36,559 bases of DNA from Pseudomonadota bacterium. Its GTDB lineage: Bacteria; Pseudomonadota; Gammaproteobacteria; Steroidobacterales; Woeseiaceae. The stretch spans positions 1 through 36,559 of the forward strand of contig JADFHE010000031.1 in assembly GCA_022567295.1 (NCBI GenBank), given 5' to 3'. Positions 15,928-24,076 of the stretch are shown piece after piece (within the stretch, counting starts at the first letter, position 1; each line of letters starts with the position of its first letter). The notes beneath the pieces were generated by a model. That model had not been told where the DNA came from, ran no database searches, and saw nothing but the letters and a program-made list of their open reading frames with translations. Made by a program: the position numbers and the translations under genes.

Positions 15928-18357
15928 GTGCGCCGACTGTTTCTCGCAACGCTACTGATCTCCGCGGCGGCCATTGCGTACGAAATCCTGTTGATGCGCA
16001 TGCTATCGATCGTGCAGTGGCATCATTTCGCCTACATGATTATCAGTCTGGCACTTTTGGGCTACGGTGCCAGCGGCACCTTTATCGCGCTCTGCCAGGA
16101 CTTTCTCAAACCGCGATTCGAATTGTCTTTCAGCATTAGCGGGCTGTTGTTCAGTATCGCGATGGTCGCGTGTTTTGTGCTCGGGCAGCGAGTACCGTTC
16201 AACGCGTTGGAAATCGTCTGGAATTCGCGGCAATTCTTTTACCTCGCCGTCACTTATCTCGTCTTCTTCGTGCCGTTCTTTTTTGCCGCCTGTTGTATCG
16301 GTCTCGCTTTCACCTGTCGCCCGTCCTTCATCAACCGAATTTACTTCTTTGACCTGTTGGGCGCAGGGCTTGGCGCGATGTTGATCGTAGGGTTGCTGTT
16401 CCTCCTTGCGGTGCAACACGCACTGGTCATGCTGGCCATTCTTGCGTTAATAGCCTCCGCACTGATGAGGATGACCTCAACCGCGCGCAAGCCACTGATC
16501 GTCATGCAGCTTGCGTGTCTGGCCATTCTTCTCCTTGGCCTGCAGCGGGATTGGCTCGAAATGCGGACCTCCGAGTACAAAGGGCTGAACCAGGCCATAC
16601 AGGTTGTCGGTAGCAATGTCTTGACCGTGTCATCGAGTCCATTGGGACTGTTGACAGTGGTCGAAAGCCCACGGGTACCTTTTCGTTACGCGCCAGGTTT
16701 GAGCGTCAACACCGATTTTGAGCCGCCGGAGCAGCTCGCTGTTTTCACCGACGGCGACAGCATGAGCGCGATCACCCGTTTCGACGGGAATCTCGATGCC
16801 CTCGGCTACATGGGCGATGTCACGGCTGCGTTGCCCTATGCGTTGCTGCATGAGCCTCATGTACTGATCCTGGGCGCTGGTGGCGGTGCCGATGTGCTGC
16901 TGGCGTTATATAACGGCGCCGGCAATATCGATGCTGTGGAACTCAACCCACAGATGACGAAGCTGGTAACAGACACTTTCGCCGATTTTGCCGGACATCT
17001 GTATGACAACGAACGGATAACCGTTCATACACAGGAGGCGCGCGGTTTCGTCGCACGCAGTAAGGATCGGTACGACCTTATCCAGGTCGCACTGCTGGAT
17101 TCGTTCGCCGCCTCCGGCTCCGGCGTGCAAGCACTCAACGAAAGCTATCTCTACACGGTCGAAGCGATTCAGGAATACCTGCAGCACACCGCACCGGGCG
17201 GCATGCTGGCCATCACACGCTGGCTGAAGCTTCCGCCGCGGGACAACCTGAAGCTCGTCGCCACGGTTCGGGACGCGTTGCAAAAAATGGGCATTGCCGA
17301 GCCTGAGCGGCAACTTGCGATAATTCGGAGCTGGAACACAAGCACGCTGTTGGTCAAGCAGGGTAAATTCTCGGCCGATGAGATCGCTGTGATTACCGAG
17401 TTCGCTCGCTCACGGTCTTTCGACACGGCTTTCTATCCTTCGATGCCTGCGAGCGCTGCCAACCGTTTTAATCTCCTCGATCAACCCTTTCTATATGACG
17501 GTGTCACCGCGTTACTCGGCGAAGATGCGGACGATTTCGTTGCGCGTTACAAATTTCACATCGCGCCGGCGACGGACGATAAACCTTACTTCTTTCACTT
17601 CTTTAAATGGCGTTCCTTGCCTGAAGTTATGGCTCTGCGCAAACGCGGTGGGGCAAGCTTGATCGAATGGAGTTATCTGATTCTAATTGCCACGATCGTT
17701 CAAGCCGTGGTTGCCGGCGTCTTTCTGATCCTGCTGCCCTTGTCACGCATCAAGCGCAGCTGGCCTCAAGGAACCGGCACCCGCATGGGCAGTTATTTCT
17801 TTTTGCTCGGTCTTGCGTTTCTCTTCGTCGAGATGGCATTCATTCAAAAGTTTATTCTTTTCCTCAGTCATCCACTGTACGCCGTTGCCGTGGTACTCAG
17901 CGGTTTCCTCATGTTCGCCGGACTCGGCAGCGCCTGCTCTGGTCGGTTGACGCATCGAGCTGAGCGGTTTGGCCACTCTCCCGTGAGCATTGCGGTCGCC
18001 GGTATATCAACTATCGCCCTTTTGTACATGGTTTTGCTGCCTGTGCTTTTTCAACAACTGATGGGGCTCGCCGACGGTACCAAGATCATAATATCCGTTT
18101 TTCTTATCGCGCCGCTTGCGTTCTGTATGGGCATGCCGTTTCCGATCGGACTGAGCCGGGTCGCAAACAACATACCCGACTTCATTCCGTGGGCTTGGGG
18201 CATCAACGGCTTCGCCTCGGTAATCAGTGCTACATTGGCCACGCTACTTGCAATAGAGTTCGGCTTTACGGCAGTCGTCTTGCTCGCGCTCGGTTTTTAC
18301 ATAGGTGCGGCGGCAACTATTCACAATTATTTCTCGCCGCTCGAGAATCGACCATAG
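15928..18357 (+). CDS. Large membrane protein with embedded spermidine synthase-like domain
   Basis: 809 residues from a GTG start. The N-terminal ~215 residues hold about six or seven membrane helices. A soluble domain (~220-570) follows, with the nucleotide-binding motif ILGAGGGADVLLAL and NIDAVELNP (the acidic end typical of the spermidine synthase fold), then YDLIQVALLDS and LYTVEAIQEYL. A second membrane block (~575-805) has about six or seven helices (FFLLGLAFLFVEMAFIQKF; PIGLSRVANNIPDFIPWAWGINGF). The catalytic Asp usually found in a VDxxDP context is replaced by ALLDS, so classical aminopropyl transfer is doubtful. I do not know the product. The GTG lies 12 bp after the methyltransferase stop, so both may belong to one unit. 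Confidence 0.8.
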   Translation: MRRLFLATLLISAAAIAYEILLMRMLSIVQWHHFAYMIISLALLGYGASGTFIALCQDFLKPRFELSFSISGLLFSIAMVACFVLGQRVPFNALEIVWNSRQFFYLAVTYLVFFVPFFFAACCIGLAFTCRPSFINRIYFFDLLGAGLGAMLIVGLLFLLAVQHALVMLAILALIASALMRMTSTARKPLIVMQLACLAILLLGLQRDWLEMRTSEYKGLNQAIQVVGSNVLTVSSSPLGLLTVVESPRVPFRYAPGLSVNTDFEPPEQLAVFTDGDSMSAITRFDGNLDALGYMGDVTAALPYALLHEPHVLILGAGGGADVLLALYNGAGNIDAVELNPQMTKLVTDTFADFAGHLYDNERITVHTQEARGFVARSKDRYDLIQVALLDSFAASGSGVQALNESYLYTVEAIQEYLQHTAPGGMLAITRWLKLPPRDNLKLVATVRDALQKMGIAEPERQLAIIRSWNTSTLLVKQGKFSADEIAVITEFARSRSFDTAFYPSMPASAANRFNLLDQPFLYDGVTALLGEDADDFVARYKFHIAPATDDKPYFFHFFKWRSLPEVMALRKRGGASLIEWSYLILIATIVQAVVAGVFLILLPLSRIKRSWPQGTGTRMGSYFFLLGLAFLFVEMAFIQKFILFLSHPLYAVAVVLSGFLMFAGLGSACSGRLTHRAERFGHSPVSIAVAGISTIALLYMVLLPVLFQQLMGLADGTKIIISVFLIAPLAFCMGMPFPIGLSRVANNIPDFIPWAWGINGFASVISATLATLLAIEFGFTAVVLLALGFYIGAAATIHNYFSPLENRP

Positions 18358-18384
18358 TCGAGCTGCCTGGAACAATGTGCACGG

Positions 18385-19545
18385 CTAGCGTTCGTACTGC
18401 CGCAGTTGTGAGCGGCTGATGATATGCCTTTGTATTTCCGAAGTGCCGTCCCAGATACGCTCAATTCGGGCATCGCGCCACATTCGCTCAATCGGCAATT
18501 CGTGCATCAGGCCCATGCCACCGAATATCTGCACGGCATTGTCAGCAGCACGTCCCAACGCTTCAGACGCAAAGAGCTTTGCCATTGCCGCATCATTCGA
18601 TGTCATTTTGCCTTCGTCCGCGCGTTCGCAGGCGTGCATTACCATCAGATCGGCCGCATGCAGTTCCGTCGCCATGTCGGCGATCTTGAATGACGTACCC
18701 TGAAATTTGCCAATTGCCTGCCCGAATTGTTTTCGCGTTGCTGCCCATTCGGTTGACAGGTCGAGCAGCCGCTGCATCTTGCCGCAGCATTGAGCACCAA
18801 CCCAGACGCGCCCCATGTGCAGCCATTTGTTGGCGAGCTCGAGACCCATGCCTTCCTCGCCCAGTACCTGCGCCTTATGCACGCGACAATTGTCGAAATG
18901 CAGCTCGTAGGTTCTATACGCGCGTTGACTGGTGGCAATCGAGCCGAGTCGCATGTCAAATCCGGGATGACCGTGATCAACCAGAAACGCAGTAATCCGT
19001 TTGCGCTCGCCTCTCGGCGTGTCATCGACGCCCGTGACGGCGAACAGGATTGCGAAATCGGGCATGCACGGCGAGCTGATAAAATGTTTGGTGCCGTTGA
19101 TGACGTAATCGTCTCCGTCGGCGACCGCCCGTGTCGTCATCGACATGATGTCTGAACCAGCCCCTGGCTCCGTGAGCGCGAAGCACTCGTGCTTCTCACC
19201 ACTCACGCAGGCGTTGAGATACTTTTCGATCTGCTCGCCTTCGCACGCCAGCAGTAATTCAGTGGGTCGCGCAACGAAAGCACTCAGTGCGTAACTGACT
19301 TTGCCAAGCTCTCGCTCAATTAAACCCAGCGTTGTGTAGTCAAGGCCACCGCCGCCAACAGACTCCGGCAGGTTTGCGGCGAAGAAGCCCATCTCCATTG
19401 CGCGTCGTTTGATGCGTTCGCCGACCTCTGCCGGTACCTCGGCCGCCATGTCCGCTTCTGCCTCGTACGGCATGATCTCCTGCTCGACGAAAGCTCGCAG
19501 GGAATCCACCAGCATGGTTTGTTCGTCCGTCAGTTCGTAATTCAT
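18385..19545 (-). CDS. Acyl-CoA dehydrogenase, candidate gamma-butyrobetainyl-CoA dehydrogenase
   Basis: 386 residues from the ATG at 19545. The open frame extends 91 codons upstream, but that stretch shows no family similarity and covers the regulatory gap. Acyl-CoA dehydrogenase (ACAD) signatures: CFALTEPGAGSDIMSM, FGGMGLMHELPIERMWRDARIERIW, and the C-terminal GTSEIQRHIISR. The base position usually held by Glu in IYEGT is Asp366 here (IWDGTSEIQR), a known conservative variant in some ACADs. It forms an alpha,beta double bond with FAD and passes electrons to electron-transfer flavoprotein. Its place beside a CaiD-like hydratase, an acyl-CoA ligase and carnitine dehydrogenase makes gamma-butyrobetainyl-CoA the best-guess substrate, but sequence alone does not prove it. 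Repeats at 19615-19643 lie 70-100 bp upstream. Confidence 0.85.
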   Translation of the reverse strand: MNYELTDEQTMLVDSLRAFVEQEIMPYEAEADMAAEVPAEVGERIKRRAMEMGFFAANLPESVGGGGLDYTTLGLIERELGKVSYALSAFVARPTELLLACEGEQIEKYLNACVSGEKHECFALTEPGAGSDIMSMTTRAVADGDDYVINGTKHFISSPCMPDFAILFAVTGVDDTPRGERKRITAFLVDHGHPGFDMRLGSIATSQRAYRTYELHFDNCRVHKAQVLGEEGMGLELANKWLHMGRVWVGAQCCGKMQRLLDLSTEWAATRKQFGQAIGKFQGTSFKIADMATELHAADLMVMHACERADEGKMTSNDAAMAKLFASEALGRAADNAVQIFGGMGLMHELPIERMWRDARIERIWDGTSEIQRHIISRSQLRQYER

Positions 19546-19614
19546 CTCAGTCAGTTCCGGCAGGTCGATGGCATGAACAGATAATCGGAGATTCAAAGCA
19601 TTGCTGGGTTCCAG

Positions 19615-19663
19615 ATTTCGACGGAAATAGCTCAAATTCGACAATCGAGGCGCTTGTCGACAA
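19615..19663. promoter_or_regulatory. TGTCGAA-type repeats, candidate GlxA-regulator operator for the ACAD gene
   Basis: ATTTCGAC (19615-19622) and AATTCGAC (19635-19642) are exactly 20 bp apart; on the minus strand they read GTCGAAAT and GTCGAATT, pointing at the acyl-CoA dehydrogenase gene. A palindrome TTGTCGACAA (19654-19663) contains the same core. Two-turn direct repeats are typical AraC-family half-sites. The same core recurs near 23042 and 23157. Confidence 0.5.
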
Positions 19664-19704
19664 TGGCCCGCCGGGCCGCAAGGATCATTGGGCAATGACC
19701 TGAA

Positions 19705-19745
19705 GACGGTGACCGTTCTGGCTATCAGCACCCCAGAGCGGGGTG
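19705..19745. promoter_or_regulatory. Two short inverted repeats upstream of the GlxA-type regulator gene
   Basis: ACGGT-G-ACCGT (19706-19716) and CACCCC-AGAGC-GGGGTG (19729-19745) lie 58-97 bp before the regulator's ATG. They may be operator sites or an mRNA hairpin. There is no T run, so a terminator is unlikely. Confidence 0.25.
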
Positions 19746-19802
19746 ACAGTGGCGTCAAAATGCTATTCTGCGATACCACTTGATGCAGTCGTCGCAGTTG
19801 AT

Positions 19803-20876
19803 ATGAAACCGGAATCATCGCACGAAATTTTGACCCAGGCGCCGTTCCGGTTTGCTTTCGTGCTGCTGCCCAAATTCAGTTCCCTGACATTGTCAGCAAT
19901 GGTAGAGCCGCTGCGTATCGCCAACTATTGTAACGGTCGGCGACTGTATCGTTGGTCATACTTGTCGGTGGATGGTGCCGCGGTACCAGGCTGCAGCGGC
20001 TACAGCGTTGATACCGTGCAGATCAGCGACGCTATGGCCGAGGATATTGATGGGGTCATAGTGTGCGGCGGATGGAACGCAGAGCGCTATGAGGAACCGC
20101 AGCTTGAACGCTGGCTGCGTCGTGTCGCGCACAGAAACGCAGTATTGGGCGCGGCCGAAATGGGCGCCTATGTTTTGGCGCGCGCAGGCTTATTGAATGG
20201 CTACGCCTTCACCATACACTGGCATTGTCGAAACGCATTCAAGGAACGCTACCCCGAGGCAGATCTTCGCGATCAACTATTTGTTGTTGATCGCAACCGC
20301 GTGACTTGCGCTGGCGGTGTCGCCTGCGTGGACATGATGCTGGCAGAAATTCGCGCCCGCTACGGCCTTGGGCTCGCCAGCGAGGTTGCGGAGCAGGTAG
20401 TTTACCTGGCGCCGCGAGACACAAATGACCCGCAACGCGAAGCGCCGGAAAGCCAACACGGTACTGTTCCAAGTCTGTTGCGGCGCGCTGTGGATATCAT
20501 GGAAGCAAATGTTGAGAGCACTGTGAAAATTCCCGAAATATCGAATTCAATGGGACTGTCACAACGCAAACTCGAACGCATGTTCAATAAACACCTGGCT
20601 TGTTCGGCCGTCGCGTTTTACCGGCGCGTGCGGTTGCAGCGCGCCCGAGTCTTACTGACGCAGACGGACATGTCCGTACTGGATATTTGCATTGCCTGCG
20701 GGTTTTCCAGCTCGTCGTATTTCAGCAAATCCTATGCCGAGGAATTTGGAATTCGACCGCGCGATCACCGGCTTGCGTGGCCGGATACCGACAAACACCC
20801 TTATTGGCCGGGCTTACAAACCGCGACGAACGCAGAACTGCGAGCGTCGCCGGCGAACCCGTGTCGCAACCACTGA
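19803..20876 (+). CDS. GlxA-type AraC-family regulator (DJ-1/PfpI-like sensor plus HTH), CdhR/GbdR-like
   Basis: 357 residues from the ATG at 19803; a longer in-frame start adds only residues without family similarity. The N-terminal ~190 residues are a class I glutamine-amidotransferase/DJ-1-like domain (FAFVLLPKFSSLTLSAMVEPL; VIVCGGWNAER; AAEMGAYVLARAGLL). Its usual nucleophile Cys is absent, as is common in regulators. The C-terminal AraC HTH pair is clear (IPEISNSMGLSQRKLERMF; LDICIACGFSSSSYFSKSY). This architecture is that of CdhR, GbdR and ArgR in pseudomonads, which respond to carnitine, betaine or arginine. With carnitine genes on both sides it probably activates them. Its stop codon abuts the stop of the ligase gene with no gap. 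Confidence 0.9.
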   Translation: MKPESSHEILTQAPFRFAFVLLPKFSSLTLSAMVEPLRIANYCNGRRLYRWSYLSVDGAAVPGCSGYSVDTVQISDAMAEDIDGVIVCGGWNAERYEEPQLERWLRRVAHRNAVLGAAEMGAYVLARAGLLNGYAFTIHWHCRNAFKERYPEADLRDQLFVVDRNRVTCAGGVACVDMMLAEIRARYGLGLASEVAEQVVYLAPRDTNDPQREAPESQHGTVPSLLRRAVDIMEANVESTVKIPEISNSMGLSQRKLERMFNKHLACSAVAFYRRVRLQRARVLLTQTDMSVLDICIACGFSSSSYFSKSYAEEFGIRPRDHRLAWPDTDKHPYWPGLQTATNAELRASPANPCRNH

Positions 20877-22979
20877 TTACTGGGCCGGGCGATGCACGAT
20901 CAACGCATCGGCCGCGACAACACCTTTGCCGTCTTCGAGAACCATGAGTGGATTGACGTCGAGTTCCTGCAAGGTGTCCCAGTGGTCGTCTGCGTAGGCC
21001 GCGATCGTAAGTATTGCGTCGATTAATGCTTCGGTATCCGCTGAGTTGGATCCACGGTAGCCGTGCAAAAGGCGAGATACTGATAGACGGCTGATCGCCG
21101 TTCGCACCTCTTCCCGGCTCGTAGGCAACAGCAGGCTGGCGCTGTCTGCCAGCAACTCCACCAATATGCCGCCACTGCCGATGACCAGCGCCGGTCCAAA
21201 TTGCTGGTCACGCTTGACCCCGACAATGAGCTCGGCAATGACGCCGGTCACCATTTTCTCGATCAGGAAATGCGCCGCCTCATGACCGTGTTTCCGGGTT
21301 GAGCGCCTGATTTGCGCGATGGCATGCAGAACCTCCCGGCGGTTCGTCAGGTTGAGCGCAACCGCGCCCTGTTCAGTCTTGTGCATGAAAGCGTCACCAA
21401 GCGCTTTTACGACGACCGGAAATCCAATGCGCTCCGCAACATCCGCGGCGTCCGTTACAGTACACGTCGAACCCGTCGGCACGCGAAGGCCGGCCGCGGC
21501 TAATTGCTGTTTGCTGTGCCACTCATCGATAATCTCAAGAGAGGTTGGCTCGTCAACGACCAGGTCCGCCCTGCGCGGAATGCTCATCGAAGCCAAGCAC
21601 TCGCGGCGAAAAGCATAGTAGCGGGCGGCGGCAGCGTAGCCGTACATGCCGTCCTCCAGCCCTTGCAGCGGCACAACCCCATGCTCCAGCAAGCGATTTC
21701 GAATGTCGGTTGGCAGAAGCTCACTGATTGTGGACACGACGAAGGCGGGCATCGCTGTCGCTTGGTGGGCGGCGATGAACGCGTCGATGGTATCTACCCA
21801 CTCGTCAACTTCTTTGGCGTCGACGCTCGGGTGATCGTATATCAGAAACGCTGCGCTGTGATCGCCGCCGAGCGCAGAACAGAAGCACCTCTCCTGGGCC
21901 TTGCGATCGCCCCATACGGATGTGTTGTAATCAAACGGATTGGACACCATGACGTATTCCGGAAACTGAGCCTGGAGGTCCGCAATTTGCTTGGCTGAAA
22001 AAGGCGGTGTACTCAGTCCCAGGGTCGGTGTGAGATCTGCAATGATTGCGGCTTCACCGCCGGAACAGGACAGCGTCACTATGTCGACCCCGGTCAATGG
22101 CGGCGCCAGATCCAGGACCTTCAGCGTTTCGAGCAGGCGGTTTAGCGAGTTAACGCGGATGACACCGAGCCGCTCAAAAAACGCGTCGTGTAAGACGTCC
22201 GAACCTGTCAACGAACTGGTGTGGCTGCTGGATTGTTTTGCGCTTGCTTCGGTGCGGCCGACTTTCATAACCACGATTGGCACGCCCTTGTGCATTGCAC
22301 GCTCAGCCGCCCTGGCGAATCGATCAATATCGTCAATGCCCTCGATGTACATCCCGATCACGGTGACCCGGTCATCATCGAGTAAGGCCTCGACGTAGTC
22401 TCCAGACCCCAGATTGGCCTGATTGCCGGCGCCGATAACATGCGTAATCCGAACCGAACGCTGGTTCATTGTCAGGTTCATCGCAATATTGCCACTCTGC
22501 GAAACGATGGCGACACCTCGGTCGGTTGGCTGCCCGCCGAACACATACGGCCAGAGTGCGCAGCGATCCGCGTAGTTTATTAGGCCAAAGCTATTGGGTC
22601 CGACCAGTGGCATTTCATCAGCCGCAGTGACCAGTGCATCCTGGTGAGCCGTGCCATCGCCGCCTATTTCCGAAAATCCGGCGGCGTAGCAAACGCAGCC
22701 ACCGGCATCCATCTTTGATAATGAGCGAACCGTGCCAATGGTCAGCTCGCGCCGTATAGCGACGAATGCTGCATCCGGCGCTTTGGGAAGTTCGTCAACG
22801 GAGGAATAGCATTTAAAGCCCTCGACCTCGTCGTGTGCGGGATTGACTGGCCAAATGTCGCCCTGAAAGCCAATATCGACGGTCCGACGGATGGCCATGG
22901 CAGCCACATTGCCGCCAATGAAGGCGATGCTTTTGGGCGCCAACATGCGTGACATGCGGCTCTTACCGGTCGAGGGCAT
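20877..22979 (-). CDS. ADP-forming (NDP-forming) acyl-CoA ligase, alpha-beta fusion
   Basis: 700 residues. Order: CoA-binding Rossmann domain (SIAFIGGN, ~16-110), two succinyl-CoA-ligase-like domains with the phospho-histidine region SHTSSLTGSD and NPFDYN, then an ATP-grasp half (~480-700; GFPVVVKALGDAFMHKTEQG, DVNPLMVLEDG). Members of the acetate-CoA ligase (ADP-forming) family catalyse acyl-CoA + ADP + Pi to acid + CoA + ATP, reversibly. There is no acetyltransferase domain, so it is not a Pat-type protein. An agggat ribosome site precedes the ATG at 22979. Context suggests it activates gamma-butyrobetaine or carnitine, or releases the free acid from carnitinyl-CoA while saving ATP, replacing the CaiC/CaiB pair. 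This is inference. Confidence 0.85.
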   Translation of the reverse strand: MPSTGKSRMSRMLAPKSIAFIGGNVAAMAIRRTVDIGFQGDIWPVNPAHDEVEGFKCYSSVDELPKAPDAAFVAIRRELTIGTVRSLSKMDAGGCVCYAAGFSEIGGDGTAHQDALVTAADEMPLVGPNSFGLINYADRCALWPYVFGGQPTDRGVAIVSQSGNIAMNLTMNQRSVRITHVIGAGNQANLGSGDYVEALLDDDRVTVIGMYIEGIDDIDRFARAAERAMHKGVPIVVMKVGRTEASAKQSSSHTSSLTGSDVLHDAFFERLGVIRVNSLNRLLETLKVLDLAPPLTGVDIVTLSCSGGEAAIIADLTPTLGLSTPPFSAKQIADLQAQFPEYVMVSNPFDYNTSVWGDRKAQERCFCSALGGDHSAAFLIYDHPSVDAKEVDEWVDTIDAFIAAHQATAMPAFVVSTISELLPTDIRNRLLEHGVVPLQGLEDGMYGYAAAARYYAFRRECLASMSIPRRADLVVDEPTSLEIIDEWHSKQQLAAAGLRVPTGSTCTVTDAADVAERIGFPVVVKALGDAFMHKTEQGAVALNLTNRREVLHAIAQIRRSTRKHGHEAAHFLIEKMVTGVIAELIVGVKRDQQFGPALVIGSGGILVELLADSASLLLPTSREEVRTAISRLSVSRLLHGYRGSNSADTEALIDAILTIAAYADDHWDTLQELDVNPLMVLEDGKGVVAADALIVHRPAQ

Positions 22980-23041
22980 CGGGATCCCTGGCGTATGTGA
23001 GGGCGATAATGATCAATGATCTTGTCGGGTGCCTGTTGCAA

Positions 23042-23051
23042 TTTTTCGACA
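23042..23051 (-). promoter_or_regulatory. Single TGTCGAAAAA element upstream of the acyl-CoA ligase gene
   Basis: On the minus strand this reads TGTCGAAAAA, 63-72 bp before the ligase start and pointing at it. The same 10 bases occur at 23157 facing the other way toward the hydratase gene. A possible second half-site 21 bp on is very degenerate (ACCCGACAAG). Confidence 0.4.
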
Positions 23052-23156
23052 AAGTGCACTCTATGTAAGCGATTTGTTGCCGAGCTACCAGGGACAAAGG
23101 AGCCTATGGACACTGGCATTGACGCCGAAGTCAGTAATTTACCCCCAGAAACAGAC

Positions 23157-23187
23157 TGTCGAAAAAGTACCAATTGTGTCGCAAAAG
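23157..23187 (+). promoter_or_regulatory. TGTCGNAAAAG direct repeat with 20-bp period, candidate operator of the caiD-like operon
   Basis: TGTCGAAAAAG starts at 23157 and TGTCGCAAAAG at 23177: ten of eleven bases are identical and the spacing is exactly 20 bp. The pair lies 65-95 bp before the hydratase start. Spacing and length suit an AraC-family dimer, with the GlxA-type regulator at 19803 as the obvious candidate. Confidence 0.55.
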
Positions 23188-23251
23188 CGGAGATCGGCTG
23201 CGATGCAATCGCGCATGATAACGGCCAGCAAAACTCTGCAAGGGAACGGTG

Positions 23252-24052
23252 ATGGACGAGCAAGTCAAAGTAACCCGCGAGGGCAAAGTGCTTGTCGTCG
23301 TACTGGATCGACCCAAGGCCAATGCGATCGACCTCGAAACGAGCAGAAAGCTCGGCGAAGCGTTTGTGATGCTGCGCGACGATCCCGATTTGCTGGTGGG
23401 CATCATTACGGGTGGCGGTGAGAAAATTTTCTCCGCGGGCTGGGATCTCAAGTCACTCAACATGGGCGAAATGCAAACCAACAACTGGTGGGACGACGAC
23501 TACGGCCCGGGAGGATTCGCGGGCCTTACCGAGTTATGGGATTTGAACAAACCCGTTATTGGTGCGTTGAACGGACTTGTTATTGGCGGCGGCTTCGAGC
23601 TTGCGCTGGGCTGCGATCTCTTGATCGCGGCCGAGCATGTCGAATTTGCTTTACCTGAGTTGCCGCTGGGTCTGATTCCCGACGCCGGTGCCGTGCAAAG
23701 ACTGCCGCGCCGCTTGCCTTACAACAAAGCAATGGAAATGCTCCTGATGGGCGAACGCATGTCGGCGCAGGATGCGGCCCGCTACGGTCTCGTCAACAAG
23801 GTTGTCCCGGCCGACCAGCTCATGGAAACCGCGATGGCATGGGCGAACAAGTTAACTCAGGTCGCGCCAATGGCATTGCAGTCTGTCAAGGAGGTGCTTC
23901 GAGCGATCGATGGCGTCTCAATTCGCCAGTCTTTTGACACCATGCGCAACGCCGATTTGCCGATGTATCGAAAGGTTCTCGCATCAGAGGATGCCGAGGA
24001 AGGTGTCAGCGCATTCGTCGAGAAGCGCGACGCTGAATTCAAGGGTCGCTGA
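23252..24052 (+). CDS. caiD: CaiD-like crotonobetainyl-CoA hydratase (crotonase family)
   Basis: 266 residues. The ATG at 23252 is preferred to the GTG just before it; an aaggga site lies 7 bp upstream. The protein closely follows the pattern of E. coli CaiD along its whole length: LDRPKANAID near residue 20, the oxyanion-hole segment FSAGWDLK (~60-67), GPGGFAGLTE, GGGFELALGCD with Glu116, FALPELPLGLIPDAG with Glu136, and the C-terminal SEDAEEGVSAFVEKRD. CaiD hydrates crotonobetainyl-CoA to L-carnitinyl-CoA. Here it is 24 bp ahead of carnitine dehydrogenase, so the flow is most likely crotonobetainyl-CoA to carnitinyl-CoA to carnitine. This is the strongest single clue that the island handles carnitine-type compounds. 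Confidence 0.85.
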   Translation: MDEQVKVTREGKVLVVVLDRPKANAIDLETSRKLGEAFVMLRDDPDLLVGIITGGGEKIFSAGWDLKSLNMGEMQTNNWWDDDYGPGGFAGLTELWDLNKPVIGALNGLVIGGGFELALGCDLLIAAEHVEFALPELPLGLIPDAGAVQRLPRRLPYNKAMEMLLMGERMSAQDAARYGLVNKVVPADQLMETAMAWANKLTQVAPMALQSVKEVLRAIDGVSIRQSFDTMRNADLPMYRKVLASEDAEEGVSAFVEKRDAEFKGR

Positions 24053-24076
24053 TTTTTCTGGCTGGGAGCACATCGA

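Noticed and set aside
18339-18363. GCTCGA...TCGAGC inverted repeat at the end of the membrane spermidine-synthase-like gene
   Set aside because: Six-base arms with a 13-base loop and no T run; too weak for a terminator.
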